In this document: one piece after another, positions 25,731 through 35,053 of the stretch
Numbering within the stretch: the first letter of the stretch is position 1
Layout: each line of letters opens with the position of its first letter
Origin: Paludibacteraceae bacterium
GTDB taxonomy: Bacteria; Bacteroidota; Bacteroidia; Bacteroidales; Paludibacteraceae
Direction: 5' to 3'
Length of the DNA: 64,000 bases
Assembly: GCA_024693065.1 (NCBI GenBank)
Contig: JAILLP010000009.1
Location: 37,534 to 101,533, forward strand
Made by a program: the position numbers and the translations under genes
The notes under the pieces: generated by a model
Seen by the model: the letters and a program-made list of their open reading frames with translations, nothing else
Database searches by the model: none
Told to the model about the DNA's origin: nothing

Positions 25731-26786
25731 ATGCCCGATAAACTCCCCATCATCACCTCATCAGGCGAAACCGTTGAAGCCTCCGCCCCCGTCATCATCT
25801 CCGCCAGCCGATCGACGGACGTGCCGGCGTTCTATGCGCAATGGTTCATCAACCGATTGCGGGCGGGCTACTGCGTGTGGTACAACCCGTTCAACCAGAA
25901 GCCAATGTACATCTCCTTCCAGAACTGCAAGGTGGTGGTCTTCTGGACCAAGAACCCACGCCCGATACTGCCTCTGCTGCACGAACTGGATGAGCGGGGC
26001 ATCCACTACTACTTCCAATTCACCCTCAACGACTATGACAACGAGGGCTTCGAACCTAACGTGCCTAGCGTGGAACAACGGGTGGAGACCTTCCGCCAAC
26101 TCTCGGAACAGATCGGCAAGGAACGTGTCATCTGGCGCTTCGACCCGCTTATCGTCACCCCGCAACTCTCCGTGCGTGACCTGCTGAAAAAAGTCTGGAA
26201 CCTCGGCAACCAACTGCGTGGACTGACCGACAAACTGGTCTTCAGCTTCATCGACATCAATGGCTACCGCAAAGTGCAGTCCAACCTCGTGAAGGAGACC
26301 AACCAATTCTCGAAGGAGACTATCGAACAGGCGGAGTTCACCCAGGCACAGATGAACGAGATAGCTGACGGTCTCGCTAAATGCCGCGACCGCTGGCACG
26401 ATGAGGGCTGGGACCTGCAACTCGCCACCTGCGGCGAACAGATCGACCTCGACAAGTATGGCATCGAACACAACCGCTGCATCGACGGTGAACTGATGAA
26501 ACGACTCTGGGCAGACGATAAGGATTTGCTCTACTACCTCAACTACGGCGAACTGCCCGACAAGAATTCCTTGTTCGGTATGGATTTCAGTCGTCCGCCC
26601 TTATCGCCCGAAAAGATGAAGGACAAAGGGCAACGCAAACTCTGCGGCTGCATGACGAGCAAGGACATAGGCATGTACAACACGTGCAGCCACTTCTGCG
26701 TCTATTGCTACGCCAATACCTCGAAGGAGGTGGTGGAGAAAAACAGGAAGCTGCATAGCAGAGAGTCGGAGAGCATCATCCGCTAA
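25731..26786 (+). CDS. DUF1848 protein with C-terminal iron-sulfur-type cysteine motif
   Basis: A 351-residue protein. ASRSTDVPAFYAQWFINRL and VVVFWTKNPRPIL are the family hallmarks, and near the end CSHFCVYC (CxxxCxxC) with further Cys residues (CGCM) suggests a [4Fe-4S] cluster. The fold is presumably TIM-barrel-like, related to radical SAM/spore photoproduct lyase proteins, but no reaction is established. The gene returns to the higher GC content of the core genome. Single gene. Confidence 0.82.
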   Translation: MPDKLPIITSSGETVEASAPVIISASRSTDVPAFYAQWFINRLRAGYCVWYNPFNQKPMYISFQNCKVVVFWTKNPRPILPLLHELDERGIHYYFQFTLNDYDNEGFEPNVPSVEQRVETFRQLSEQIGKERVIWRFDPLIVTPQLSVRDLLKKVWNLGNQLRGLTDKLVFSFIDINGYRKVQSNLVKETNQFSKETIEQAEFTQAQMNEIADGLAKCRDRWHDEGWDLQLATCGEQIDLDKYGIEHNRCIDGELMKRLWADDKDLLYYLNYGELPDKNSLFGMDFSRPPLSPEKMKDKGQRKLCGCMTSKDIGMYNTCSHFCVYCYANTSKEVVEKNRKLHSRESESIIR

Positions 26787-26802
26787 GGGAAGGAAGCGCC
26801 AC

Positions 26803-26836
26803 AAAAAAAGCACCGAAGGATTGCTCCAACGGTGCT
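26803..26836 (-). terminator. Intrinsic terminator of the C25 peptidase operon
   Basis: On the minus strand AGCACCG pairs with CGGTGCT (stem 26809-26815 with 26830-26836) and is followed by seven T residues. Confidence 0.75.
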
Positions 26837-26859
26837 ATTACCCACAGAAGAGAAAAAGC

Positions 26860-28947
26860 CTATCTCTCTTCCGATATCAGAATCTTTTTCACGGAATCAC
26901 CATACTTCACCGTATAAACACCACGGTTCAGATCCACGCTTCCCTGACGGAGGCCAGAACGAGTGTAAACCACTCTTCCCAACATGTCATACACCTCGAC
27001 GTCAGTAGGATTCATGAACTTAAGAACCAGCGTGTTGCCATCCACATAAATGGAACCATCCGCAGAGACAAAAGCGTCGGATTTCGTCAGGTACGGATCA
27101 TCAGGATCCTGAACCATCTGCGAACCATTGAACACACTAACCGGTTCATCATAACTGAACGGACAAATATAATCCGTTCCCTTATGCACCAACAGTTTAC
27201 CACCATTCGTCTTGAATCCAGGCTTCAGTTGGATGGAATTTTTCGCCACGAGGGTCAGCTTGCCACCGTTCACAACCACATCTCCTCCTCCATAGAGGGA
27301 AGTGACACCACTACCTGCGATTATGCTATCCGCAAGGATATCCCTGTTGTATTTGACGTTTTCATCCTGCAGATAATTCACCGAATGCGCCACATACGGT
27401 TTGTAGTTATGCTTAGAGATGAACACTGTATAAGGGAATGTCACATCCGTAAAGCTGGCGGAACCAGCGTTCTCCTCCACAAGGATATGGTCGCCCGACA
27501 AACTGCTCAAAACGATCTTACAGCCGTCGACACCATTCGTGTTCACCGAGACGGTGGAGCCATTCTGTACGATGGACGGGTCGAGGCAAGCAGGCGTTTC
27601 CGTATAGATTTCCATGCTTGGGTCACCGAAATAATGATACATATAAATCATTATGGAATCGATTATCGCCGTGTCGCCAAGCATCTGAACCATCTTAAAC
27701 TTACCGTTCTGCAACACTTTACCCATTTCGTAGCAAGGTTCTCCATTGTCCATATTCCTTGAATCCAAGAACCACTGAGGAACGTCATACTGCCCAATCT
27801 TAGCCTTAATTCCAGGAGAGGGGTAAATCGAGTTGAACATACCGATGTTCAATGCCTCGTTCCACAAGAAATGGGCGGTCATCGATGCGGCCACGATACC
27901 CACACTTCCTCCGTCCTCTTTCCTCAACATGGATTCAGCGAAGCAAGAAGGCGCACCAAACGAACCCGACAAGCAAGTCTCGCTATACACGACAGGCAAT
28001 TTGTTTCCATTCGCCAATCTGGAGACATCGTCTACAGTAAAACCGTGCCAGCCATCAATACCTCCATGTCCGGAATACATGACATAAAACCGGCCCTTGT
28101 TTATCTCCTCAGACAACGACTCTCGGGTGGCTTGCCACACGCTAGGGTCTTGAAGATCCTCCGACACCAAATAACCCTGTTGGCGGCAATATTCCATGTA
28201 TTGGGTAGGAAGCGTATTGCCATAGATATATTCCCGATTCACTGTTTTGCCCCAACCCATCATATAATTACGGATAAGCTCCGAATTAAGCAGGAAATAG
28301 TCATTCTGTATGCCATCACCGTTTTCATCCACCACATCCTCCGGAACCGTATAATGTGTGGATGTGTTGTAAAACGCTTCATCCTCAACGGGAAACCTTT
28401 CGTAATTGATGATTTTATCAACCACCACATTCGCCTCTTGCTCATTCGACACGGATATTCTTCCGTGGATCATGTCAGGCCGAAGTATGTTCAGAGGCGA
28501 ACGCAACGTCGTGTATGGCACATCAGACAAGAAATAGGGAACACCAAAATATTCCTTGGCATGTTCACATGCGTAATGAGCAGACGGCACATCCTCGACA
28601 TCTCCGAAGATTAGCAAATACTTAGGGAGAACCGAATCGTACGTCTCTTTTATCTCGGAAAGCACCTCATCACAATCTGTCCACGATGGCTTCGTCAAAA
28701 CGATGCAATTAAAACCCTGTATCGTTTTCCACCTGACAAACTTCGCGACAGCCGTGTTATATTTATCCGTGGTTACGATCAGATAAATATTACCGTTTCT
28801 TACGCCCCCATCCGTAGGTGCAGGGCGAACCATAGAAAGCCCATAATCGCTCGGATTACTTTCACGCCCTTTCATGCCCGGTTCACCCGCAGAGGCGGCG
28901 ACGGACATAGACAAGGAAAGTAACAATAAAAGGACTATTTGTTTCAT
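26860..28947 (-). CDS. C25-family (gingipain-like) cysteine peptidase with T9SS C-terminal domain
   Basis: A 695-residue secreted protein. A signal peptide (IVLLLLLSLSMSVAASAG) precedes a caspase-fold C25 catalytic domain: YVMYSGHGGIDGW holds the catalytic His and YSETCLSGSFG the catalytic Cys. The C-terminal about 75 residues (VEVYDMLGRVVYTRSGL ... VDLNRGVYTVKYG) are a type A T9SS sorting domain, so the protein should pass the outer membrane and be attached to or released from the surface. It lacks the long adhesin region of true gingipains. It is the second gene of an operon with the 28972-30078 gene (24-bp gap). Confidence 0.9.
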   Translation of the reverse strand: MKQIVLLLLLSLSMSVAASAGEPGMKGRESNPSDYGLSMVRPAPTDGGVRNGNIYLIVTTDKYNTAVAKFVRWKTIQGFNCIVLTKPSWTDCDEVLSEIKETYDSVLPKYLLIFGDVEDVPSAHYACEHAKEYFGVPYFLSDVPYTTLRSPLNILRPDMIHGRISVSNEQEANVVVDKIINYERFPVEDEAFYNTSTHYTVPEDVVDENGDGIQNDYFLLNSELIRNYMMGWGKTVNREYIYGNTLPTQYMEYCRQQGYLVSEDLQDPSVWQATRESLSEEINKGRFYVMYSGHGGIDGWHGFTVDDVSRLANGNKLPVVYSETCLSGSFGAPSCFAESMLRKEDGGSVGIVAASMTAHFLWNEALNIGMFNSIYPSPGIKAKIGQYDVPQWFLDSRNMDNGEPCYEMGKVLQNGKFKMVQMLGDTAIIDSIMIYMYHYFGDPSMEIYTETPACLDPSIVQNGSTVSVNTNGVDGCKIVLSSLSGDHILVEENAGSASFTDVTFPYTVFISKHNYKPYVAHSVNYLQDENVKYNRDILADSIIAGSGVTSLYGGGDVVVNGGKLTLVAKNSIQLKPGFKTNGGKLLVHKGTDYICPFSYDEPVSVFNGSQMVQDPDDPYLTKSDAFVSADGSIYVDGNTLVLKFMNPTDVEVYDMLGRVVYTRSGLRQGSVDLNRGVYTVKYGDSVKKILISEER

Positions 28948-28971
28948 GATACAATAATGCTAATGCTATGG

Positions 28972-30078
28972 TTATTTCTTCAAACTCTGCACTTCAGCCT
29001 TCAGCGCCTTGTTCTCCTTCTCCAGTTGGATCATGTGCAAAGTCAACTCCTCGACCTTCTCCAACAACAGGTTGGTCATCTTAGAGAGGCTGACACCATC
29101 CTTCTCGATCTCCGCAGCCGAAGGAATGCCTGGCAAATGCTTGTTCGCATTGACGTAAGCCTCCACCTCCGACAAGTTCTTCAGATCATAGCCCTCCTCG
29201 AACACATAGTCCGCCACGTCATTCATCTTAACGGTGATGTCATTGGTCTTAATATCGCTCGCGTCAATGCTAGCCACCTCGATGTCTCCCTTGCACAAAA
29301 TCTTGCCAGCGACCTGCAACTTCACATCCGCAGCGATCTCACTCGTACCTATTCCCACATTACCATCAATGGAAAGCGTAGAGGCCTTGATACTTCCTCT
29401 TTCGATACCGTTTCTCGGGCCCTGGAACACTATTGTCGGAGTGTAATTATCCCCTGACATGATGCTAACACCCAATGGGGCTTCGATGTTCGGACACACA
29501 AACAACTCATCGAGCACTTTACAGGTTCCTTGCACGGTTACTGTCGTGTCGAAATCCACAGGACCTCCGACGAAGGAGAAGGAAGAGGCTTTGAATTTTC
29601 CACCGATGAGCTGCCTATCTTTCCCCCCGAAACTTATGGTTGGGGTCATGTCATCCGCAGAAATCTTCACATTGTACGGCGCACCTTTTATAGGGAATAC
29701 GGACAACGTGTTTTGCAGGGAACTTTCGCCCACTACGGTTAACGTACTATCAATGTGAACCGGACCACCTATGAAATTAAAATCCTTGGAATGGAAATTC
29801 AAGGGCATCAACGTCCCATATTTCGACAAGGAGGCTATCGCAGGTATGATGCCTCCATAACTCATCTCATTACCAGATAGTTGAATATGCTGTTCCGTGT
29901 CGGTCTCGCCACCCGTATAGACTGAAAGAACGTTTTTCACTGTCCCTCCATTCTCCATCATCGTGTATCCCTTAATCGTCACGTCCGCATCGAAAATTTG
30001 ACTGCCGAGATCTTGAGCATTGATCACGAAAAAACTAGAGCACAACAAGATTGCCCCTGAAAATCTTTTAAAGTTCAT
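28972..30078 (-). CDS. Secreted fibre-like protein with S74-type (chaperone-like) C-terminus
   Basis: A 368-residue protein with a signal peptide (ILLCSSFFVINAQ). It has repeated beta-rich segments (FNFIGGPVHIDSTLTV, FSFVGGPVDFDTTVTV) and NVGIGTSEIAADVKLQVAGK, then YVFEEGYDLKNLSEVEAYVN and HLPGIPSAAEIEKDGVSL, a region typical of Bacteroidota proteins with tail-fibre/peptidase S74-related ends. It finishes in a coiled coil (ELTLHMIQLEKENKALKAEV). Upstream partner of the C25 peptidase in one operon; a joint surface role is plausible but not shown. Confidence 0.75.
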   Translation of the reverse strand: MNFKRFSGAILLCSSFFVINAQDLGSQIFDADVTIKGYTMMENGGTVKNVLSVYTGGETDTEQHIQLSGNEMSYGGIIPAIASLSKYGTLMPLNFHSKDFNFIGGPVHIDSTLTVVGESSLQNTLSVFPIKGAPYNVKISADDMTPTISFGGKDRQLIGGKFKASSFSFVGGPVDFDTTVTVQGTCKVLDELFVCPNIEAPLGVSIMSGDNYTPTIVFQGPRNGIERGSIKASTLSIDGNVGIGTSEIAADVKLQVAGKILCKGDIEVASIDASDIKTNDITVKMNDVADYVFEEGYDLKNLSEVEAYVNANKHLPGIPSAAEIEKDGVSLSKMTNLLLEKVEELTLHMIQLEKENKALKAEVQSLKK

Positions 30079-30127
30079 AATTGTAATATTTTAAGTAATA
30101 AGCAACACTAACAATAATTGAAAAAAG

Positions 30128-30135
30128 CAAATATA
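30128..30135 (-). promoter_or_regulatory. -7 box of the fibre/C25 operon
   Basis: Minus strand TATATTTG, 50 nt before the start. A TTG 22 bases upstream (plus CAA at 30158-30160) fits the -33 element. Confidence 0.55.
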
Positions 30136-30277
30136 TCCATATATTCCCAATAACAGGCAAGAAAAATATTTAATTTTCAAAAATTTATATCATTTGGACA
30201 ATAAAGCAAGCCCATCCGATACCCCTCCATATCCACGGGATATCCAGGCGGAATGGGACAATCCGCAAGATGCGGCC

Positions 30278-30466
30278 TTATTTCTCGATAAGGCTCTCCA
30301 CCTCTTCCGAAGTGCGGTAGAGTTTGTCCTTGCAGATCTGCAACAGCTCCTTCGCCCGTTTGGCTTTCTTGGTCAACTCATCCATGTCCGCTTGTCCACT
30401 CTCCAAGAGATCCAATATTTCCTTCAGTTCGGCCATGGCCGCCTTATAAGACATTTCCTTCTTCAT
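30278..30466 (-). CDS. xseB: Exodeoxyribonuclease VII small subunit
   Basis: A 62-residue helical protein (MKKEMSYKAAMAELKEILDL, LTKKAKRAKELLQICKDKL) with the size and pattern of XseB, which binds the C-terminal part of XseA. It overlaps xseA by 23 bp, the usual gene order. Confidence 0.92.
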   Translation of the reverse strand: MKKEMSYKAAMAELKEILDLLESGQADMDELTKKAKRAKELLQICKDKLYRTSEEVESLIEK

Positions 30467-31724
30467 ATTCTTCGCATTTATTGATTACACTTTCCACTTT
30501 ACCATCCCGCAAATAGGTGGTGATCGCATCTCCCTTCCGAAGACCTGAGACGGACGAGACCACCTTTCCTCCGCACATCGTCAGGCTATACCCTTTCTTG
30601 AGAATCGCTTCCGGGGAGACCAACGACAGCGATTTCTCCATCATCTCCAGCCGATGGCTCTCCTCAAGCAAACACGTACGTATGGCGGACGACAAACGCA
30701 CACCATACAAGCCAATCTGTTGTGTAGCAGTCTGCAAGGACAAGCGGCAAGCGCCCGCAAGAGCATGGGAGAGATGCTCCACCTCATGTTCCTCGTCCGA
30801 CAACCGCTTACGGAGGGCGAGTACTATACCATTGGATACGGCAGTGAGCTCCGCCTCCAGATCCATCATTGTCTCGACCAGAAAGGCAGCCACCGCAGTA
30901 GGCGTCTTGCAGCGAACGGCCGCTACCATGTCGACGACAGACTCGTCGCGGTCGTGCCCGATGCCCGTAAGGACAGGCAACGGGAAGTTCGCCACATTGC
31001 AGGCCAAGTCATACTCATCGAAGGCAGCCATGTCGGTCGTGGCGCCACCGCCTCGGATGATCACCACCACGTCGAAACGGTCTATCTCTTCGTAAATCTT
31101 ATCTAGTGCATTGATGATGCTCCTTGCGGTCTGGTCCCCCTGCATCACAGCGGGGAATAGCTTAGGCGCAAAGCCGAAGCGGTTACCGTCCGCCAGTAAC
31201 TGGTCACAGAAGTCTCCGTAGCCCGCCGCGGTACCGGAAGAGATCACGGCGATGCGTCTCGCAGGCGTAGGGAACTCCACTTGGCGGTTCATGTCCCATA
31301 CGCCGTCCTTCTTCAACTGGTTGATCGTCTCCTGACGTTTCCTCGCCATGTCACCTATCGTGAAGGAGGGGTCTATGTCACGGATGACCAGCTGCATGCC
31401 ATATACTTCGTGGAAGGTGAGGTTCACTGCCACCAGCACCTTCATGCCAGGGGAGAGCACCCGTTGGGTCTCCGAAAAGAAGAAAGGCTTCATCAGCCTA
31501 TATGTGTTTTGCCAGATGACGGCATTGATTTTCGCCTCGATCAGCTTGTCCGAGGAGCCTTTGTCAACCAAAACGAGGTAGCAGTTTCCGTTGGCGTTCT
31601 CGCGCATTTCGCTGATCTCCGCGCGGACCCAATATGTCTCCGCATAGGCGTCCGCAAGCACTCCCTTGACGCTCGCAAGGAAGTCCTTTAGAGACAATGA
31701 TTCAGGCGTAGACTCTAGTTGCAT
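30444..31724 (-). CDS. xseA: Exodeoxyribonuclease VII large subunit
   Basis: About 426 residues. An N-terminal OB fold (YWVRAEISEMRENANGNCYL) is followed by the catalytic domain with VISSGTAAGYGDF, VVIIRGGGATTDMAAFDEYD and TGIGHDRDESVVD, and a C-terminal coiled coil. The enzyme degrades single-stranded DNA from both ends. I start it at 31724 (MQLESTPESL): the longer frame from 31748 would begin inside the rpsT terminator hairpin. Confidence 0.95.
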   Translation of the reverse strand: MQLESTPESLSLKDFLASVKGVLADAYAETYWVRAEISEMRENANGNCYLVLVDKGSSDKLIEAKINAVIWQNTYRLMKPFFFSETQRVLSPGMKVLVAVNLTFHEVYGMQLVIRDIDPSFTIGDMARKRQETINQLKKDGVWDMNRQVEFPTPARRIAVISSGTAAGYGDFCDQLLADGNRFGFAPKLFPAVMQGDQTARSIINALDKIYEEIDRFDVVVIIRGGGATTDMAAFDEYDLACNVANFPLPVLTGIGHDRDESVVDMVAAVRCKTPTAVAAFLVETMMDLEAELTAVSNGIVLALRKRLSDEEHEVEHLSHALAGACRLSLQTATQQIGLYGVRLSSAIRTCLLEESHRLEMMEKSLSLVSPEAILKKGYSLTMCGGKVVSSVSGLRKGDAITTYLRDGKVESVINKCEEYEEGNVL

Positions 31725-31734
31725 ATTATACACG

Positions 31735-31765
31735 AAAAAGAAGCCCACCTGAAAAGATGGGCTTC
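31735..31765 (-). terminator. Intrinsic terminator of rpsT
   Basis: GAAGCCCA (31740-31747) pairs with TGGGCTTC (31758-31765); on the minus strand five T residues follow. Confidence 0.75.
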
Positions 31766-31793
31766 ATATTCCTTTCAAACAAGTCGCCTCTAA

Positions 31794-32045
31794 TTACAGC
31801 TTGTTGATCATGATGCTCAACTTAGACTTCAAGTTAGAAGCCTTGTTCTTGTGGATAACGTGTGTCTTAACCAACTTATCCAACATAGAAGATACTTCAG
31901 GAAGTCTCTTTGCTGCCTCCTCTTTATCCTTCATAGCCCTCAAGTCACGGACAGCGTTACGTGCAGTCTTTGCGTAGTATCTGTTCTGCAATCTTTTGGC
32001 CTCAGCTTGTCTTACTCTTTTGATTGATGATTTGTGATTTGCCAT
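31794..32045 (-). CDS. rpsT: 30S ribosomal protein bS20
   Basis: An 83-residue basic protein starting [20 protein letters not shown], the standard S20 N-terminus, and ending in [19 protein letters not shown]. It binds 16S rRNA early in small-subunit assembly. It follows tRNA-Glu after 29 bases and may share its promoter. Confidence 0.98.
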   Translation of the reverse strand: MANHKSSIKRVRQAEAKRLQNRYYAKTARNAVRDLRAMKDKEEAAKRLPEVSSMLDKLVKTHVIHKNKASNLKSKLSIMINKL

Positions 32046-32074
32046 TTTTTTTATATGTCTTTATTGTTTATTAG

Positions 32075-32146
32075 TAGCCTCTAGGGGAGTCGAACCCCTC
32101 TTTAGAGAATGAAAATCTCTCGTCCTAGCCGATAGACGAAGAGGCC
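32075..32146 (-). tRNA. tRNA-Glu (TTC anticodon)
   Basis: A 72-nt cloverleaf on the minus strand: acceptor GGCCTCT/AGAGGCT, D arm GTCTATCGGCTAGGAC, anticodon stem AGAGA/TCTCT around loop TTTTCAT (anticodon TTC), T arm AGGGG-TTCGACT-CCCCT, discriminator A. CCA is not encoded. Confidence 0.97.
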
Positions 32147-32184
32147 AGCCTTTTGCGTTCGAGTTCTGTGTCTCAAATGCGGTG

Positions 32185-32215
32185 CAAAAGTAATGCCTAT
32201 TTTTTTATCTGACAA
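32185..32215 (-). promoter_or_regulatory. Promoter of tRNA-Glu (and possibly rpsT)
   Basis: Minus strand: TTG (32213-32215), 20 bases, TACTTTTG (32185-32192), a full consensus match. Confidence 0.7.
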
Positions 32216-32291
32216 ATATTTTCATCGTTTTTTTCCTCCGTTATGTCAAGAATCGGTGCCATTCCTTATAAATAAAGGGTTGTCATAAACA

Positions 32292-32325
32292 CAAAAGACG
32301 GTGAATCCTGAGACTCACCGTCTTT
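32292..32325 (-). terminator. Terminator of the SIS/gyrB genes
   Basis: AAAGACGGTGA (32294-32304) pairs with TCACCGTCTTT (32315-32325). T-rich flanks on both strands would allow bidirectional use. Confidence 0.75.
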
Positions 32326-32345
32326 ACTATAAGGTAGGATAGAAA

Positions 32346-32957
32346 TTATCCGTTATTGCTCTGCTCCCTGGACTTTTCTCCCAAGTACCCGCCATGGTGA
32401 CGCTTCGCGTACTCCTCATTGGTGAATGCGATGGCCTTCATGGTGCTGACCACCAAGATATCACCGATGACCGTCATGATGGTGGTGGAGGTGGTAGGCG
32501 TCAGACCTAAGGCGCAGACCTCCTTCGGATTACCCGTGTAGAGGAGCGCATCCGCCTCATGGGCCAGCAAGCTGTCCGCATTGCCTGTGATGACAATGAA
32601 CTTAATATCGGGACGGAGGCGACGTGCCAAAGGCATCAGTTCCAGGATCTCGCGGGTCTTGCCGGAGTTGGAGATAAGCAGCATGACGTCATTCTCCTGC
32701 AGCAGACCCAAGTCGCCGTGCTGCGCCTCGCTAGGATGCAGGAATACGGCAGGCGTACCCGTGGAACTGAATGTGGTGGCGATGTTCAAAGCAATCTGAC
32801 CCGCCTTGCCCATGCCGCTCGTCACGAGCTTGCCATGCTTTTCGTGGACATGCTTCACGATCAAGTCCACCGCCTTCTTGTAATCGTCAGTGATCGGAAT
32901 GTTCAGGACCGCCTCGGCCTCATGTTTGATTATCCGCTCGATTTCCTCTTTCATCAT
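32346..32957 (-). CDS. Stand-alone SIS-domain sugar-phosphate isomerase (KpsF/GutQ-like)
   Basis: A 203-residue protein with the SIS hallmarks KLVTSGMGKAGQIALNIATT, HPSEAQHGDLGLL and LLISNSGKTREILELMPLAR, closest in pattern to arabinose-5-phosphate isomerases (KdsD/KpsF). The CBS pair found in full-length members is absent, as in a subgroup of short Bacteroidota proteins. Sits eight bases downstream of gyrB. Confidence 0.8.
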   Translation of the reverse strand: MMKEEIERIIKHEAEAVLNIPITDDYKKAVDLIVKHVHEKHGKLVTSGMGKAGQIALNIATTFSSTGTPAVFLHPSEAQHGDLGLLQENDVMLLISNSGKTREILELMPLARRLRPDIKFIVITGNADSLLAHEADALLYTGNPKEVCALGLTPTTSTTIMTVIGDILVVSTMKAIAFTNEEYAKRHHGGYLGEKSREQSNNG

Positions 32958-32965
32958 TATTCAGA

Positions 32966-34912
32966 TTAAGTATCGATAGTGGCGTAAGTAGCGTTCTCTT
33001 CGATGAATTGGCGGCGAGGAGCCACATCGTCACCCATCAGCATGGAGAAGGTGTAATCGGCCTGCGCCACATTCTCGATGGCAACTTGACGGAGCGTACG
33101 GTTCTCCGGGTTCATGGTCGTGGACCACAACTGCTCCGCACTCATCTCACCCAAACCTTTGTATCGTTGGATGTTCACCGAGCTCTCGTTACCACTTCCG
33201 TACTTGTCCACGAAAGCCTGTTTCTGCTGGTCAGTCCAGCAATACTCCTCCACGTTACCCTTCTTGCAGAGGTAGAGCGGAGGTGCGGCGATGTAGACAT
33301 AGCCCTTCTCGATCAGTTCACGCATGTGTCTGAAGAAGAATGTAAGGATCAGCGTGTCGATGTGGCTACCATCGACATCGGCATCGGTCATGATGATCAC
33401 CTTGTGGTAACGGAGTTTCTCCATATTCAGCGCCTTCGCGTCATCCTCCGTACCGATCGTGACGCCCAAGGCCGTGTAGATATTCTTGATTTCCTCGCTT
33501 TCGAGCACCTTATGAGGCATAGCCTTCTCGACGTTCAGGATCTTACCACGCAAAGGCAGGATCGCCTGCGTCATACGGTTACGGCCCTGTTTAGCCGTAC
33601 CACCTGCGGAGTCTCCCTCGACGAGGAACAGCTCGCAGTTCTCAGGGTTCTTGTCGGAGCAGTCGGCCAGTTTACCCGGCAGACCAGCGCCACCCATCGG
33701 AGATTTCCTCTGCACGAGGTCGCGTGCCTTGCGGGCGGCGATACGGGCGCGGGCGGCGAGGATCACCTTGTCGACGATCATGCGCGCCTCCTTCGGATGC
33801 TCCTCCAAGTAGTTCGTGAGGGCTTCACCGACAGCCTGTTGCACGATACCGGAAACCTCATCGTTACCTAACTTCGTCTTCGTCTGTCCCTCGAACTGAG
33901 GCTCAGCCACCTTCACGGAGATGACGGCGGTCAGACCCTCGCGGAAGTCGTCGCCATTGATCTCCACCTTCGCCTTCTCCAACATCTTGGAGTCCTCGGC
34001 ATATTTCTTCAACGTCCTCGTCAGTGCCATGCGGAAGCCGGTCACGTGCGTACCGCCCTCGATGGTGTTGATGTTATTGACGTAGGAGTGGATGTTTTCG
34101 TTGTAGGATGTGTTGTAGGTCATCGCCACCTCGACAGGCGTACCGTACTTGTCCGTATTGATGTGGATCACATCAGGGATCAAGTGCTCACGGGTGCTGT
34201 CCAAGTACTCGACGAACTCGCCCAGACCTCTCTCCGAGTGGAAGACGTCCGAACGCATATTACCCTCCGCATCGACGCGGTGGTCGGTAAGGGTGATACG
34301 GATACCCGCATTCAGGTAAGCCAAGTCGCGCAGACGGTTGGCGAGGATATCGTACTTATAGACCGTCTCCGTGAAGATGGAGCTATCCGGGTGGAAGGTG
34401 ACCTTCGTACCAGTCTTGTCGGCGGTGCCCACCTCCTTCACAGCGTACAGCGGCTTACCGCAGGCGTACTCCTGGATGTAGCGTTTGCCGCCACGGCACA
34501 CCTCAGCCACCAGCTTCGTGGAGAGGGCGTTCACGCAGGATACACCCACACCGTGGAGACCACCGGACACCTTGTAAGTTCCCTTATCGAACTTACCACC
34601 GGCGTGCAACACCGTCATGACGACTTCGAGCGCTGATTTCTTCTCCTTCTCGTGGAGGTCAACAGGAATACCACGACCATCATCCTCTACCGAAATAGAA
34701 TTATCTTCCAAAATATCCACCTTGATATTCTTGCAATATCCGGCTAACGCCTCATCGATGGAGTTGTCAACAACCTCGTATACCAGGTGGTGCAAACCGC
34801 GCTCGCTGATGTCTCCGATGTACATCGCAGGACGCTTCCTCACTGCCTCAAGGCCTTCCAACACCTGAATGTTTTTGGCTGAATAGGAGGTCTCTTTGTT
34901 TTGTTCACTCAT
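32966..34912 (-). CDS. gyrB: DNA gyrase subunit B
   Basis: A 648-residue type IIA topoisomerase ATPase subunit: ATP-binding motifs EVVDNSIDEALAG, DDGRGIPV and GGLHGVGVSCVNAL; TOPRIM motifs FLVEGDSAGGTAKQ and DADVDGSHI; C-terminal GLGEMSAEQLW. It introduces negative supercoils with GyrA. Length and motifs favour gyrB over parE. Own promoter upstream. Confidence 0.97.
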   Translation of the reverse strand: MSEQNKETSYSAKNIQVLEGLEAVRKRPAMYIGDISERGLHHLVYEVVDNSIDEALAGYCKNIKVDILEDNSISVEDDGRGIPVDLHEKEKKSALEVVMTVLHAGGKFDKGTYKVSGGLHGVGVSCVNALSTKLVAEVCRGGKRYIQEYACGKPLYAVKEVGTADKTGTKVTFHPDSSIFTETVYKYDILANRLRDLAYLNAGIRITLTDHRVDAEGNMRSDVFHSERGLGEFVEYLDSTREHLIPDVIHINTDKYGTPVEVAMTYNTSYNENIHSYVNNINTIEGGTHVTGFRMALTRTLKKYAEDSKMLEKAKVEINGDDFREGLTAVISVKVAEPQFEGQTKTKLGNDEVSGIVQQAVGEALTNYLEEHPKEARMIVDKVILAARARIAARKARDLVQRKSPMGGAGLPGKLADCSDKNPENCELFLVEGDSAGGTAKQGRNRMTQAILPLRGKILNVEKAMPHKVLESEEIKNIYTALGVTIGTEDDAKALNMEKLRYHKVIIMTDADVDGSHIDTLILTFFFRHMRELIEKGYVYIAAPPLYLCKKGNVEEYCWTDQQKQAFVDKYGSGNESSVNIQRYKGLGEMSAEQLWSTTMNPENRTLRQVAIENVAQADYTFSMLMGDDVAPRRQFIEENATYATIDT

Positions 34913-34983
34913 ACTTTATATGACTTTTATACTTTCCAATTTTATGCTTTCATGGTATCGGACATACACCAATTAAAGCGAAC

Positions 34984-35014
34984 AAATATAGCATTTTCCA
35001 CCGACATACACAAG
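34984..35014 (-). promoter_or_regulatory. gyrB promoter
   Basis: Minus strand: TTG (35012-35014), 20 bases, TATATTTG (34984-34991). Confidence 0.65.
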
Positions 35015-35053
35015 AAAAGAATCGTTTTTGAGCGATGAAATAACGCCATGCTC

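Noticed and set aside
26821..27762. Plus-strand frame of 313 codons opposite the C25 peptidase
   Set aside because: Shadow of a clearly coding minus-strand gene; no motifs, atypical His/Arg content.
31725..31748. Upstream start for xseA at 31748
   Set aside because: It would place the start codon inside the rpsT terminator hairpin and add residues foreign to XseA.
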